A stretch of 57,387 bases of DNA from an uncultured Gammaproteobacteria bacterium (GCA_947259705.1 CAMYNL010000020.1:1-57387); one strand, 5' to 3'; shown: positions 37,396-46,464, numbered from the stretch's first letter. A program made the numbers and translations. The notes: a model not told the origin generated them from the sequence alone.

Positions 37396-37585
37396 ATTTG
37401 GTGTCGCCTGCGGTGTTCGAGCGGTTCTGAATATCCTTAGAACCTAAATCATAACTCGGGAGCCGCGATCGAGGTCGTTGTTGAGCAGGTCCGAATTCGG
37501 AAAGCCTGAAACGTCTCGTAGGCGCCCACTTGGACCTTTCGGTTCAAGGCTCAGGGGCCGCACGGCACAGGCGGGTGACACCATC
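37396..37585 (+). ncRNA. ssrS: 6S RNA
   Basis: The 263-bp gap between zapA and the 5-formyltetrahydrofolate cyclo-ligase gene is where 6S RNA lies in Gammaproteobacteria. A long closing stem forms here: 37400-37410 (GGTGTCGCCTG) pairs with 37568-37572 and 37577-37582 (CAGGC and GACACC). In the 3' half the hairpin CTTGGACC-TTTC-GGTTCAAG matches the conserved arm of E. coli 6S RNA, and CTCAGGGGCC resembles the expected strand. 6S RNA binds the sigma-70 holoenzyme as a promoter mimic in stationary phase. Ends are approximate to about 5 nt. Confidence 0.87.
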
Positions 37586-37644
37586 CTCACAGCGCTTTAC
37601 TGCTTGCGCGCCGCCGCGCGGCGCAGGGGCCCCGGCACCCCGGC

Positions 37645-38253
37645 ATGACCGGCCTGCAGCGCCAGGCCCCGGCACCCAAGTCGGAGCTGCGCCGCCGCAT
37701 ACGGCAGCAGCGTCTCGACCTCCCGGCCCGGGTGCGGGCCATGGCCGCGAGGCGGGTGGTGACGACGATGACCCGATTGCCCTGGTTTCGCCAGGCGCGC
37801 CGCGTCGCGTTCTACCTGCCCCATCGCGGAGAACTCGACCTCAGGGGACTCCCGCTGCGACGCCCGGACAAGCAATATTTCCTCCCTCTGCTGCCTGCGC
37901 GGCACGGCCTGCCGCTGTGGTTTGCGCCGCTGCGACCCGGCACGCCGCTGCGACGCAACCGCTACGGGATCCTGGAGCCGGCGGTCCCCCGGCACGAGTG
38001 GCTGCGCGCGGCGAGACTGGACCTCGTCATGGTTCCGCTGGTAGCCTTCGACCGGCGCGGTGGACGGCTGGGCATGGGCGGCGGCTACTACGACGCCACG
38101 CTCGCCTTTCTGCAACAGCGAGACCGCTGGCTGAGGCCGAGAATCGTCGGTGTGGCCTATGCCGTGCAGGAAATTGAAACTTTACCTCTGGACCCCTGGG
38201 ATGTGCCGATGATGGCCATCGTAACCGAGACAGGCGTCGTCAAGACGGCCTGA
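37645..38253 (+). CDS. 5-formyltetrahydrofolate cyclo-ligase
   Basis: Converts 5-formyl-THF to 5,10-methenyl-THF with ATP; the gene is called ygfA or fau in E. coli. About 202 residues. Family motifs: KSELRRRIRQQRLDL near the N-terminus, ARRVAFYLPHRGELDL, and the nucleotide/substrate signature MVPLVAFDRRGGRLGMGGGYYD. Position immediately after the 6S RNA gene confirms it. ATG 37645 starts a slightly extended N-terminus (MTGLQRQAPAP) before the conserved region, so a later start is conceivable. It complements the glycine cleavage genes in one-carbon metabolism. Confidence 0.92.
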   Translation: MTGLQRQAPAPKSELRRRIRQQRLDLPARVRAMAARRVVTTMTRLPWFRQARRVAFYLPHRGELDLRGLPLRRPDKQYFLPLLPARHGLPLWFAPLRPGTPLRRNRYGILEPAVPRHEWLRAARLDLVMVPLVAFDRRGGRLGMGGGYYDATLAFLQQRDRWLRPRIVGVAYAVQEIETLPLDPWDVPMMAIVTETGVVKTA

Positions 38254-38274
38254 CTGCCAACTACGGATAGGAAC

Positions 38275-39099
38275 TTGAACATACTTTTCGTCGGCGATGT
38301 GGTCGGCAAGCCCGGACGAAGGGTGCTGCTGTCGAATCTCGCCAATCTGCGCGAGCACTACAATTTGGATTTCATCGTGGTCAATGCCGAGAACGCGGCG
38401 GCGGGGTTTGGCATCACCGCGCCCCTCGCCGAGGAACTGTTCGAAAACGGCGTTGACGTGCTGACTTCCGGTAACCACATCTGGGACAAACGGGAGGTGC
38501 TGGACTATATCGGCAACCAGTCGCGTCTGCTGCGGCCCCACAATTACCCCGACAGCATGCCCGGCAGCGGCTGGCTGGTGGTGGACAGCGAGATCGGCTT
38601 ACCGGTGGCGGTGCTGAACCTGATGGGCCAGGTCTTCATGTTCCCGTCTCTGGATTGTCCGTTCCGCTGCGCCGACGAGATGCTCGAGGACAAACCGGAT
38701 GATGTCAAGATCGTGCTGGTGGATTTCCATGCCGAGGCCAGCAGCGAGAAGGTAGCCATGGGCTGGCATCTGGACGGACGTGTCAGCGCCGTGGTGGGAA
38801 GCCATACCCATGTGCCCACCGCCGATGAACGGGTACTGCCCCAGGGCACCGCGTACATCTCCGACGCCGGCATGACCGGATGCTATGACTCCATCATAGG
38901 CATGAATACCGAGAAGGTGCTGCTCCGGTTCGTTCACAAGCTGCCGGAACGGTTCGAAGTGGCGTCGGGCCGGGGCATTTTGAGTGGGGTGGTGATCGAC
39001 GTGGACCCGGCAACCGGCCTCAGCCGCAACATCGAGCGACTCAGCATTGGCGAATGGGAGGGCGATGCGCTCCCTGCACGCCGCATATCCAGCGCCTGA
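38275..39099 (+). CDS. YmdB-like metallophosphoesterase (TIGR00282)
   Basis: A 274-residue calcineurin-like phosphoesterase of the YmdB family, known in Bacillus as a 2',3'-cyclic nucleotide phosphodiesterase affecting biofilm and motility. Metal-binding motifs in order: LFVGDVVGKPGR (Asp), VVNAENAAAGFGI (Asn/Glu), SGNHIWDKRE, LVDFHAEASSEK, and GSHTHVPTADER. Start is TTG 38275, with GGA (38265-38267) 7 nt upstream, so it begins MNILFVGDVVG as the family does. It follows the cyclo-ligase by 21 bp and is probably in the same transcript. Its C-terminus is followed closely by the EVE gene. Confidence 0.9.
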   Translation: MNILFVGDVVGKPGRRVLLSNLANLREHYNLDFIVVNAENAAAGFGITAPLAEELFENGVDVLTSGNHIWDKREVLDYIGNQSRLLRPHNYPDSMPGSGWLVVDSEIGLPVAVLNLMGQVFMFPSLDCPFRCADEMLEDKPDDVKIVLVDFHAEASSEKVAMGWHLDGRVSAVVGSHTHVPTADERVLPQGTAYISDAGMTGCYDSIIGMNTEKVLLRFVHKLPERFEVASGRGILSGVVIDVDPATGLSRNIERLSIGEWEGDALPARRISSA

Positions 39100-39139
39100 A
39101 CACCCTGTTTCAAGCCACCTGGTTCCGAATTCACACACG

Positions 39140-39610
39140 GTGAAATACTGGCTGATGAAGAGCGAGCCGGGCGTATACGGTATCGATGACCTTGCCCGGC
39201 AGAACAAACAAACGGACCACTGGGACGGGATTCGCAACTACCAGGCGCGTAATTTCATGCGCGATGAGATGCAGGCCGGCGACCTCGCGTTCTTCTATCA
39301 CTCGAGTTGCGAGCAGCCCGGCATCGTCGGCATCATTACCATTGCGCGACCGGGATACCCGGATCACACTGCGTTCGACCCCGACGAAAAGTACTATGAC
39401 CCGAAGAGCAGCCCGGATGCGCCGCGCTGGTACATGGTGGACGTCACACTCGAACGCAAGCTGGACCGCGTGATCACGCTGCAGGAACTGAAGCAGCAAA
39501 GTACGTTGCGGGACATGCAGCTGTTGCAGCGCGGGAACCGCCTGTCCATCATGCCGGTCACGCGCAGGGAATGGAATCACATCCTAAAACTCGAGCACAG
39601 ACAGGAGTAA
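39140..39610 (+). CDS. EVE-domain protein (thymocyte nuclear protein 1-like)
   Basis: A single EVE domain of about 156 residues, related to the PUA superfamily and to eukaryotic THYN1. EVE domains bind modified bases in DNA or RNA. Motifs: KYWLMKSEPGVYGIDDL at the start, WDGIRNYQARNFMRDEM, and GDLAFFYHSS, all family typical. GTG 39140 is preferred because similarity starts there; the longer frame from 39047 overlaps the YmdB-like gene. The gap to the following cyclophilin gene is 10 bp. Target modification and role are not known. Confidence 0.9.
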   Translation: MKYWLMKSEPGVYGIDDLARQNKQTDHWDGIRNYQARNFMRDEMQAGDLAFFYHSSCEQPGIVGIITIARPGYPDHTAFDPDEKYYDPKSSPDAPRWYMVDVTLERKLDRVITLQELKQQSTLRDMQLLQRGNRLSIMPVTRREWNHILKLEHRQE

Positions 39611-39620
39611 TCAGTAAGAC

Positions 39621-40208
39621 ATGGCAATTCCACGTGTATTCATCGCATTGGCGGCGTCGTTGCTGCTTGCCGCCACTTTCACCTCACAGGCCCAGGACAA
39701 AGACAAGAACCCCATGGTAAGAATGACCACGAACTACGGGACCATCGAGATCGAGGTCCTTCCCGAGCAGGCGCCCCTCACTGCCGAGAATTTCCTTCGT
39801 TATGTGCGAGACGGCTTCTATGACGGCGTGATCTTCCACCGCGTGGTGCCCAACTTCGTCATCCAGGGCGGAGGCATGGAGCCTGGAATGAAGGAAAAGG
39901 AGACCAGGCCGCCGATCAAAAACGAAGCCGACAACGGTCTCAAGAACGATCGCGGCAGCCTGTCCATGGCGCGCACCAATGAACCCGACTCGGCGTCATC
40001 GCAGTTCTTCATCAACCTCAAAGACAATGAGTTCCTCGATCACACCGCTAAAACACCCCGCGGCTGGGGTTACGCCGTGTTCGCCAAGGTAGTGTCGGGC
40101 ATGGACGTGGTGGACAAGATCGCCAAGGTGCCGACCACCAATTCGGGTTTTCATCAGGACGTGCCAACCGAGGACGTCGTCATCGAAAAAGCCGAAGTAG
40201 TAGAGTAA
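39621..40208 (+). CDS. Cyclophilin-type peptidyl-prolyl isomerase, exported
   Basis: A 195-residue cyclophilin with a signal peptide ([20 protein letters not shown], cleavage near residue 24), so it acts in the periplasm, like PpiA. Family motifs: [14 protein letters not shown] (catalytic Arg), [20 protein letters not shown] and [13 protein letters not shown]. Proline isomerisation helps fold exported proteins. It is 10 bp after the EVE gene and converges with korB, whose stop is 11 bp away. Confidence 0.94.
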   Translation: MAIPRVFIALAASLLLAATFTSQAQDKDKNPMVRMTTNYGTIEIEVLPEQAPLTAENFLRYVRDGFYDGVIFHRVVPNFVIQGGGMEPGMKEKETRPPIKNEADNGLKNDRGSLSMARTNEPDSASSQFFINLKDNEFLDHTAKTPRGWGYAVFAKVVSGMDVVDKIAKVPTTNSGFHQDVPTEDVVIEKAEVVE

Positions 40209-40219
40209 CCGGCGTGCTG

Positions 40220-41218
40220 TCAGCCGGCTCGCGGTATCCGGCCGGCATCCAGCAGTTCCTGTGCCGATCGTCGCCCCCGCAGCGGTGGCTCAGGGCGCAG
40301 AGCATCGCTGTGAACCGGTCTTGTGCATCGATAATAGATCCCCACGGGTACCGGGAGGTCATCACCTTCGATGTCCGCCAGCAGGCCCGCCAGGGCCGCG
40401 TTGCCGACATCATGTCGCAACAGCGGCGGATCGGCATCATCGGTGCGCTGCACGCGTAGTCGACCGCCCTGATCCAGAGTTAATGCGCGCTCGCCATCGC
40501 CGCCCACGGTAAGCGGTTGACCGGGCCGCAAATGCAGGTAGTTCCGTGACGGCTGCACGAATGCGCCGTCATTGAATACCGGGCAGTTCTGCCAGATCTC
40601 GACCAGCGCGGCGCCGCGATGCTCGGCGGCGGCGATAAGGACGTCGCGCATTTGCCGGCCATGGGAATCGACACAGCGGGCGACGAACGTCGCTCCGGCT
40701 GTCAACGCCAGGCGCAGCGGATTCAAGGACCTGTCGACGACCCCGGCCGGACTGCTGGGCGTGACCTGGCCGGGAAACGACGTCGGACTCGCCTGTCCTT
40801 TGGTTAGACCGTACACGGCATTGTTCAACAACAGGATCTTGATGTCCACGTTACGGCGCAGCGCGTGGATCAGGTGACCGACCCCGATCGACAATGCGTC
40901 ACCGTCTCCGGTGACCACCCACACCGTGAGACTGGGATTCACGGCCTTGATCCCGGTGGCGATCGCTGGCGCGCGGCCGTGTACGCCGTGCAGGCCATAG
41001 GTATCCACGTAATAGGGGAAGCGGCTGGCACAGCCGATCCCGCTCACAATGACGTGATCTTCCTTGTTGGCGCCAACAGCAGCCAGCATCTTGTGAAACT
41101 GGGCCAGTATGGCGTAGTCCCCGCAGCCGGGGCACCAGCGAATCTGCTGATCCGACCGATAATCGCGTTTATCGCGCGCGCCGGTGGCAACGCCAGCGGG
41201 TTCGGCGAGATTGGTCAT
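40220..41218 (-). CDS. korB: 2-oxoacid:ferredoxin oxidoreductase, beta subunit
   Basis: The thiamine-diphosphate subunit of a 2-oxoacid:ferredoxin oxidoreductase, most likely for 2-oxoglutarate. 332 residues. The cluster-binding motif WCPGCGDYAIL (Cys29, Cys32) and GIGCASRFPYY are followed by the TPP motif VVTGDGDALSIGVGHLIHAL and NNAVYGLTKGQASPTS, typical of KorB. A later VEIWQNCPVFNDG is also present. ATG 41218 starts just before the conserved region. Sixteen bp follow the korA stop. Substrate (2-oxoglutarate versus another 2-oxoacid) is inferred from family likeness. It could run oxidatively in place of 2-oxoglutarate dehydrogenase or reductively for CO2 fixation. Confidence 0.88.
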   Translation of the reverse strand: MTNLAEPAGVATGARDKRDYRSDQQIRWCPGCGDYAILAQFHKMLAAVGANKEDHVIVSGIGCASRFPYYVDTYGLHGVHGRAPAIATGIKAVNPSLTVWVVTGDGDALSIGVGHLIHALRRNVDIKILLLNNAVYGLTKGQASPTSFPGQVTPSSPAGVVDRSLNPLRLALTAGATFVARCVDSHGRQMRDVLIAAAEHRGAALVEIWQNCPVFNDGAFVQPSRNYLHLRPGQPLTVGGDGERALTLDQGGRLRVQRTDDADPPLLRHDVGNAALAGLLADIEGDDLPVPVGIYYRCTRPVHSDALRPEPPLRGRRSAQELLDAGRIPRAG

Positions 41219-41234
41219 GGTCCCTCCCGGCAAC

Positions 41235-43049
41235 TCAAAGCATCGCCTCGATATCCGCCACCGCGAACGGCCCTCCCTGCACCTTGCTGTACGGCTGCAG
41301 ATCCAGCAGGAACTCATCCCGCAGCCGTGCACACAGCTGGCCCAGATTCATCTCCGCCACCAGAACTTTGCGGAATCCGCGCAAGCAGCGGCCGAGGTCA
41401 GGCGGCAGCGGGTTGAGGTGGCGCAGGTGCAGGTGACTGACCTGCTTTCCGCACCGCCTGGCCCGTGCTACCGCGGTTCGGATGGCGCCAAAGGTGCTGC
41501 CCCAACCCACTACCAGCAAGTCTCCGTGGTCGCTGCCGAACAGCACCGTGTCCTCTATATGTCGGGCGGCGGCGGCAAGCTTCTGGGCGCGCAACCGGGT
41601 CATGAGTTCATGATTGCCCGGATCGTAACTGATGTGCCCGCTGACATGCTCCTTCTCCAGGCTGCCGATCCGGTGCTGCAGACCGGGGGTTCCGGGGACG
41701 GCCCACGGCCGTGCCAGTTCCTCATCGCGGGCGTAGGGTGCGAAAGGCGAACCCGCCTCGGCCTGCCGCACGTTGATAGGCCTTATGTCGCGAAGTCGCG
41801 GTTGTCGCCACGACTCGGCGCTATTGGCGATGGCTGCGTCGGAGAGCAGTACCACGGGCGTCATGTGGCGCAGCGCTATTCGCGCCGCCTCGATCACGGC
41901 CCAAAAACAGTCGCTGGCGCTGCTTGCCGCCAGCACCGGCAACGGCGCCTCGCCACTGCGCCCGTGCAGCGCCTGGTTGAGATCGCTTTGTTCGGGTTTC
42001 GTTGGCATGCCGGTGCTGGGGCCGGCACGCTGCACGTCCACCACGAGCATTGGCAGTTCAAGCGCCACCGCCATGCCGAGCATTTCGCTCATCAGCGCGA
42101 ACCCGGGACCGCTGGTAGTGGTCACCGCGAGGGCGCCCGCGTACGCCGCGCCCACCGCCGCACCGATCGCCGCCATTTCGTCTTCCGCCTGGAAAGTGCG
42201 CACGCCGAACTCGTCCCAACCGCACATCAAATGCACGATGTCCGACGCCGGCGTGATTGGATAGCTGGCCAGGAACAGATCCAGACCGCTGAGTTCCGCC
42301 GCCGTCACCAGCCCCAATGACAGGGCCTCGTTGCCGGACACCATGCGGCGGGGGCCTGCAGAGCCGTCGCTCGCCACCGGCAGCACCCGCCGGGCCGACA
42401 GTTCCGTGGTCTCTCCATAATTCATTCCGGCGCGCAATGCGGCGCGATTGGCTTCTCCCAGCTCCCGATGCGACTCGAACTGCCGGTCGAGCCAGGCCAG
42501 GGTGGCCTCGGTATGGAGTTGATACATCCAGCACACGACGCCCATGGCAAAGAAATTGCGGCAACGCAGGGCGGATCTTCGGCGCAGGTCATACTTCTCC
42601 ACCGCCGCCAGGGTGAGTGCCGTCATGTCGACGCGGACAAGGTCATGAGCGCTCGTCTCCAACTGCGCCACCGGGTCGACGTCATAACCGGCCAGTGCCA
42701 GGTTCTTCTCAATGAAGGCGCCGCTGTCCAGTATCAGGCAACCGCCCGGTTTGAGGCGCCGCCAGTTCGCCCGTAAAGCGGCCGGGTTCAGCGCCACCAG
42801 CACGTCGGCCGTGTCGCCCGCCGTCAACGGCTCGCCGGCGTCGAATCGAATCTGGATAGTCGACACACCGTTGAGGCTGCCGGCGGGAGCGCGTATCTCC
42901 GCTGGAAAATCCGGCGCCACGCCAAGGCCCAGGCCCGCCGCCACACCTTGCTGTGCGAGTCGGCGTCCCGCGAGCTGGACGCCATCGCCCGAGTCGCCGG
43001 CGAGACAGATGACCACGCCGGTCGCTTGCACATCCTGGCCGCTGGTCAC
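41235..43049 (-). CDS. korA: 2-oxoacid:ferredoxin oxidoreductase, fused gamma-alpha subunit
   Basis: A 604-residue chain combining the gamma domain (about 1-190: VICLAGDSGDGVQLAGRRLA) and the alpha domain (about 220-604: ASYPITPASDIVHLM, FQAEDEMAAIGAAVGAAYAG, TTTSGPGFALM). This is the KorA-type fusion seen in many aerobic autotrophs. The alpha part binds CoA and helps form the TPP site with KorB. Start is GTG 43049 with GGAG upstream at about 10 nt. It is followed by korB after 16 bp. A 115-bp gap precedes it, after the thioredoxin-like gene, with no clear terminator; korAB could be co-transcribed with the cys genes or have their own promoter. Confidence 0.9.
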   Translation of the reverse strand: MTSGQDVQATGVVICLAGDSGDGVQLAGRRLAQQGVAAGLGLGVAPDFPAEIRAPAGSLNGVSTIQIRFDAGEPLTAGDTADVLVALNPAALRANWRRLKPGGCLILDSGAFIEKNLALAGYDVDPVAQLETSAHDLVRVDMTALTLAAVEKYDLRRRSALRCRNFFAMGVVCWMYQLHTEATLAWLDRQFESHRELGEANRAALRAGMNYGETTELSARRVLPVASDGSAGPRRMVSGNEALSLGLVTAAELSGLDLFLASYPITPASDIVHLMCGWDEFGVRTFQAEDEMAAIGAAVGAAYAGALAVTTTSGPGFALMSEMLGMAVALELPMLVVDVQRAGPSTGMPTKPEQSDLNQALHGRSGEAPLPVLAASSASDCFWAVIEAARIALRHMTPVVLLSDAAIANSAESWRQPRLRDIRPINVRQAEAGSPFAPYARDEELARPWAVPGTPGLQHRIGSLEKEHVSGHISYDPGNHELMTRLRAQKLAAAARHIEDTVLFGSDHGDLLVVGWGSTFGAIRTAVARARRCGKQVSHLHLRHLNPLPPDLGRCLRGFRKVLVAEMNLGQLCARLRDEFLLDLQPYSKVQGGPFAVADIEAML

Positions 43050-43164
43050 GACGCCTGGTCTCCGTCAGCCGATGCCAGCCGGGGCGTCATTCCCCGTCAC
43101 CGCGGACGCCGGCAATACCCGTCAATACCGCCGCCGTGAAATCGAGGATCATCGACAGGCTGAT

Positions 43165-43515
43165 TCAGAGCAGCGCCACTTCGGGGTAGGCCGTCACCAG
43201 CTCCTCGTGACGCGCATCCCGGACCGACTGTCGCGCCGCGAAACACTGCCGAAAGTCCATATACGCGTCGAAGGCTTCGCTCTCTCCCGAGCCATAGCGG
43301 ACAATAAAAAACGGGGCACGTCGCACACCATACTGCCAAGCCAGCCTCATGCCCTCACCGTCCGGATCCCGTTCCTCCGCCACCACGACCCGGTCTATCA
43401 GACCGGACAGCCCGTCCTGCTCCAGGCGCGAGTGCACATGGCCGCACCTGGCGCACCAGTGACCGTTGGCCAGCCGCTTCTTGACCAGCACCACCTCCAC
43501 GGGTAACCCGGTCAC
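43165..43515 (-). CDS. Small thioredoxin-fold protein coupled to cysH
   Basis: A 116-residue protein I cannot place in a named family. The layout resembles a thioredoxin or glutaredoxin: strand VEVVLVKK, then CARC (Cys21 and Cys24) at the head of a helix, strand DRVVVAEE, and VRRAPFFIV with a likely cis-proline (Pro68) facing the CxxC. A further cysteine is at 91. There is no signal peptide. The GTG start overlaps the cysH stop in GTGA, so it is translationally coupled to APS reductase. This suggests, but does not prove, that it supplies electrons to CysH. Confidence 0.6.
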   Translation of the reverse strand: MTGLPVEVVLVKKRLANGHWCARCGHVHSRLEQDGLSGLIDRVVVAEERDPDGEGMRLAWQYGVRRAPFFIVRYGSGESEAFDAYMDFRQCFAARQSVRDARHEELVTAYPEVALL

Positions 43516-44246
43516 GAGCCCTGCGCCCGGCTCAGGTTACCGGCGTGCAGGCCGCATTCCTTGTCCTCGGGGTTCTCCCACCACCACCGACCCTCGCGCT
43601 CGTGCTGGTTGGGGAGCACCGCCCGGGTGCAAGGCTCGCAGCCGATACTTATATATCCCCGCTCGTGCAGGGGATTGAAGGGCAGGTCGTTGTCACGCAG
43701 ATACTGCCACACCTGGGACGACGTCCAGTTAGCCAGCGGATTGATTTTTACCAGTTGCCGCTGCGGGGTGGAGAAGGCCTGATCCAGCTGCACCACCGGG
43801 ACGCGGCTGCGGGTCCCCGGACTCTGGTCGTGCCGCTGGCCGGTGATCCAGGCGTCAAGTTGGGCCAGCTTGCGCTTCAGCGGCGCCACCTTGCGTATGC
43901 CGCAGCACTCTCCGTGACCTTCGCGGCGGAAACTGAACAGGCCCTTGTTTCGCACCAGTATCTCCACCGCCGCCGCCTCGGGCACCAGTAACTCCAGGTC
44001 CAGCGTGTAATGCTCGCGCACTGTTTCCAGGTAGCGCAGGGTGTCGGGATGCAGGCGCCCGGTATCCAGTGAGAACACCTTCACGTCAGGCCGCAGCTTT
44101 ACCGCCATGTCCACCAGGACTACATCCTCGGCACCGCTGAAAGATAACGCTATGCGCTCGTACTCCTGCAGTGCCCATCGCAAGGCCTGTTGCGGCGGCG
44201 AGGCGTCGAACCGGTGCGCCAGCAATCCAAAATCTATATCACTCAT
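43512..44246 (-). CDS. cysH: Assimilatory APS reductase (CysH, iron-sulfur type)
   Basis: Reduces adenylylsulfate to sulfite and AMP for cysteine synthesis. 244 residues. The nucleotide loop is [12 protein letters not shown] (35-46). The four [4Fe-4S] ligands are C114 and C115 in ECCGIRK and C203 and C206 in GCEPC. The catalytic cysteine is C231 in ECGLH. The cluster cysteines mark the APS-using rather than the PAPS-using form (E. coli CysH lacks them). It overlaps the DUF934 gene by ATGA (44243-44246) and the thioredoxin-like gene by GTGA. It is distinct from dissimilatory AprBA at 10.9-13.4 kb. Confidence 0.94.
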   Translation of the reverse strand: MSDIDFGLLAHRFDASPPQQALRWALQEYERIALSFSGAEDVVLVDMAVKLRPDVKVFSLDTGRLHPDTLRYLETVREHYTLDLELLVPEAAAVEILVRNKGLFSFRREGHGECCGIRKVAPLKRKLAQLDAWITGQRHDQSPGTRSRVPVVQLDQAFSTPQRQLVKINPLANWTSSQVWQYLRDNDLPFNPLHERGYISIGCEPCTRAVLPNQHEREGRWWWENPEDKECGLHAGNLSRAQGS

Positions 44247-44773
44247 CTTCGCCGTGCTCCCTCGATTGAATTGAAAACATGTTCGAACTGGGCATGGCGA
44301 CGCCGGCGAAAGACCAGCGACTGCCCGTCAGCGGCCGGCTGGTAGGCGGTCGCTGACCGCTTCAGCACCGCGAGTGCGGCGTCGGTATCCTCGCGCGGAT
44401 GCAGCTCGAAGGCGTCGAAGCCGCAACGCGCCAGGAACTGCAGCTGGTCGCGACGCGCCTGCAGGGCGCGCAACTCGCCCCGGTAGCCAAACTGCTGCCG
44501 CAACTGCCGCGCCTGGGAATAGCCCCGCCCGTCGGCGAAACTGCCGAAATCGAGTGCCAGCAGGTCCAGCCGGTCGAGATCAGCGGCGATGTCGGCAACC
44601 GCATCATCCGGCTGTAGACGCACACCCACCGGGCGAAAGCGGGCCAGTAGCGTTTCTCTCTGCAGCCGCCACCGGCGCAGGGAGACAGTGACGTTACCGC
44701 TGCCGAGCGCTTCCTCGTCAGCTACATGCCGCCACTGGTTGCGGCGTATCGAGTGTCTCGTGATGAGGTGCAT
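44243..44773 (-). CDS. DUF934 protein of the sulfite reductase operon
   Basis: A 176-residue DUF934 protein. The family sits between sulfite reductase and cysH in pseudomonads and many Beta- and Gammaproteobacteria. It is thought to support assimilatory sulfate reduction, though its exact role is unknown. Conserved-looking parts are [27 protein letters not shown], and [12 protein letters not shown] 44773 lies inside the cysI 3' end, an overlap of 56 bp, and its stop overlaps the cysH start. The open frame to 44941 is not conserved in character and is left out. Confidence 0.87.
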   Translation of the reverse strand: MHLITRHSIRRNQWRHVADEEALGSGNVTVSLRRWRLQRETLLARFRPVGVRLQPDDAVADIAADLDRLDLLALDFGSFADGRGYSQARQLRQQFGYRGELRALQARRDQLQFLARCGFDAFELHPREDTDAALAVLKRSATAYQPAADGQSLVFRRRRHAQFEHVFNSIEGARRR

Positions 44774-46412
44774 AGACAAGTTCCTTGAAGGGTTTGACTC
44801 CCAGCCGTCTGAATACCGAGGCGAAGCTCTCCTCGCCGCTGCGTTGTTCGGCGAACACCTCCAGCACCGCCGCCACCGCATCGGCGACCGCACCGGCGGG
44901 CAGGGCCGGACCCAGCCGCGTGCCGATGCGCGAGCCGTCACTGGCGCTGCCGCCGAGTGTCACCTGGTACCACTGTTCACCGTGTTTATCGACGCCAAGT
45001 ATGCCGATGTCGCCGACGTGGTGATGGCCGCAGGCGTTCATGCAGCCGGAAATCTTGATCCTGACCTCACCCAGCCGGTACAGCTCGTCCAGGTGCTCGA
45101 AGCGCTGATTGATGCCGCGCGCGACCGGGATGGATGCGGCGTTGGCCAGTGCGCAGAAATCAATACCAGGGCAGCAGATCATGTCCTGCACGGTGCCGAT
45201 GTTCGCCGTCGCCAGTCCCTGTGCGTCCAGGGCGCGCCATAGCGGCACGAGGTCCCGGTTGGCGACGTGGGCGAGCACCAGGTTCTGCTCATGGCTGGCG
45301 CGCAGCTCGCCGTGGCTGTAGCGATCGGCCAGGTCGGCGACCGCCTCCATCTGTGCGGCCGTGATGTCCCCCGGTGGTGCACCGGGGTGCTTCAGCGACA
45401 CATAGACAATGCGGCGGTCCGCGTCCTTGTGGGCGCGCGTGTTCTGCCTCAACCAGTGCGCGAATCCGGGATGCGCGCGAGGATCGGGCGGCGGTCCGAC
45501 CGGCAGCGGGCGGCGCGCAGGGCTCACGGGTGTGAAATGACGTTGCATCGCCGCCAGCTCCGCCGGATCCAGCGCCAGGGCGGCATGATCCATCGCCTGC
45601 CATGCGGCCTCGACCTGTTCCCGCAGGCGGTCGACACCCATCGCCTGCACCAGTACCTTGATGCGCGCCTTGTGCAGGTTGTCGCGGCGCCCGTGCAGAT
45701 TGTAGACGCGCAAGATGGCTTCCACGTAGGACAGCAACTGGGTACCGGGCAGGAAGTCGCGCAACCTTTCGGCGATCGCCGGGGCACGGCCCAGGCCGCC
45801 CCCGACCCAGACTTCGAAGCCGGTAACCCCATCGGCGTTGTGCACCAGCCTCAACCCGATGTCATGGAAGCGCAGCGCCGTCCGGTCCCGCGCCGCGCCG
45901 GTGACGGCGATCTTGAATTTGCGCGGCAGCCAGTAGAATTCGGGATGCAGCGTGGACCACTGGCGCAGTATTTCACACCACGGCCGCGGATCTTCCAACT
46001 CGTCTGCGGCGACCCCGGCCAGGTGGTCGCTGGTGATGTTGCGGATGCAGTTGCCGCTGGTCTGGATGGCGTGCATCTCCACCGCGGCCAGTTCCTCCAG
46101 GATGTCCGGCACCGCCTCGAGCTGCGGCCAGTTGAACTGAATATTCTGGCGCGTGGTGAAGTGCGCGAAGCCGCGGTCGTAACGGCGCGCAATACCGGCG
46201 AGGGCCCGCAGCTGGCGGCTGCTGAACAGACCGTAAGGTATCGCCACCCGCAGCATGTAGGCATGTCGCTGCAGGTAAAGCCCGTTGCGCAGGCGCAGCG
46301 GCTTGAATTCGTCCTCCGACAGCTCACCCGCCAGCCGGCGGCGCACCTGGTCGCGGAACTCCCGCACCCGTTCCTGCACCAGTGAATGGTCGAAGTGATC
46401 GTAGCGGTACAT
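44718..46412 (-). CDS. cysI: Sulfite reductase, hemoprotein (siroheme/iron-sulfur)
   Basis: Reduces sulfite to sulfide with six electrons in cysteine synthesis. 564 residues, one chain with two ferredoxin-like and two nitrite/sulfite reductase halves. The siroheme-bridging cluster ligands are CPGIDFC near residue 411 and CMNACGHHH near 454, the CX5C and CX3C pattern. TRQNIQFNWPQL and TSGNCIRNITSDHLAG are further family motifs. No CysJ flavoprotein gene is adjacent; the electron donor is probably ferredoxin, as in pseudomonads. It heads the cysI-DUF934-cysH-thioredoxin-like unit. The promoter region carries an unusual inverted repeat. Confidence 0.93.
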   Translation of the reverse strand: MYRYDHFDHSLVQERVREFRDQVRRRLAGELSEDEFKPLRLRNGLYLQRHAYMLRVAIPYGLFSSRQLRALAGIARRYDRGFAHFTTRQNIQFNWPQLEAVPDILEELAAVEMHAIQTSGNCIRNITSDHLAGVAADELEDPRPWCEILRQWSTLHPEFYWLPRKFKIAVTGAARDRTALRFHDIGLRLVHNADGVTGFEVWVGGGLGRAPAIAERLRDFLPGTQLLSYVEAILRVYNLHGRRDNLHKARIKVLVQAMGVDRLREQVEAAWQAMDHAALALDPAELAAMQRHFTPVSPARRPLPVGPPPDPRAHPGFAHWLRQNTRAHKDADRRIVYVSLKHPGAPPGDITAAQMEAVADLADRYSHGELRASHEQNLVLAHVANRDLVPLWRALDAQGLATANIGTVQDMICCPGIDFCALANAASIPVARGINQRFEHLDELYRLGEVRIKISGCMNACGHHHVGDIGILGVDKHGEQWYQVTLGGSASDGSRIGTRLGPALPAGAVADAVAAVLEVFAEQRSGEESFASVFRRLGVKPFKELVYAPHHETLDTPQPVAACS

Positions 46413-46464
46413 GAAATATTTCCGTGTTGTCGGCGGCGATGTTTCAATCAGTGCTCGAGTGCGG

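Noticed and set aside
41184-42320. A 378-residue plus-strand frame over korA
   Set aside because: Antisense to the strongly supported korA gene; no motifs.
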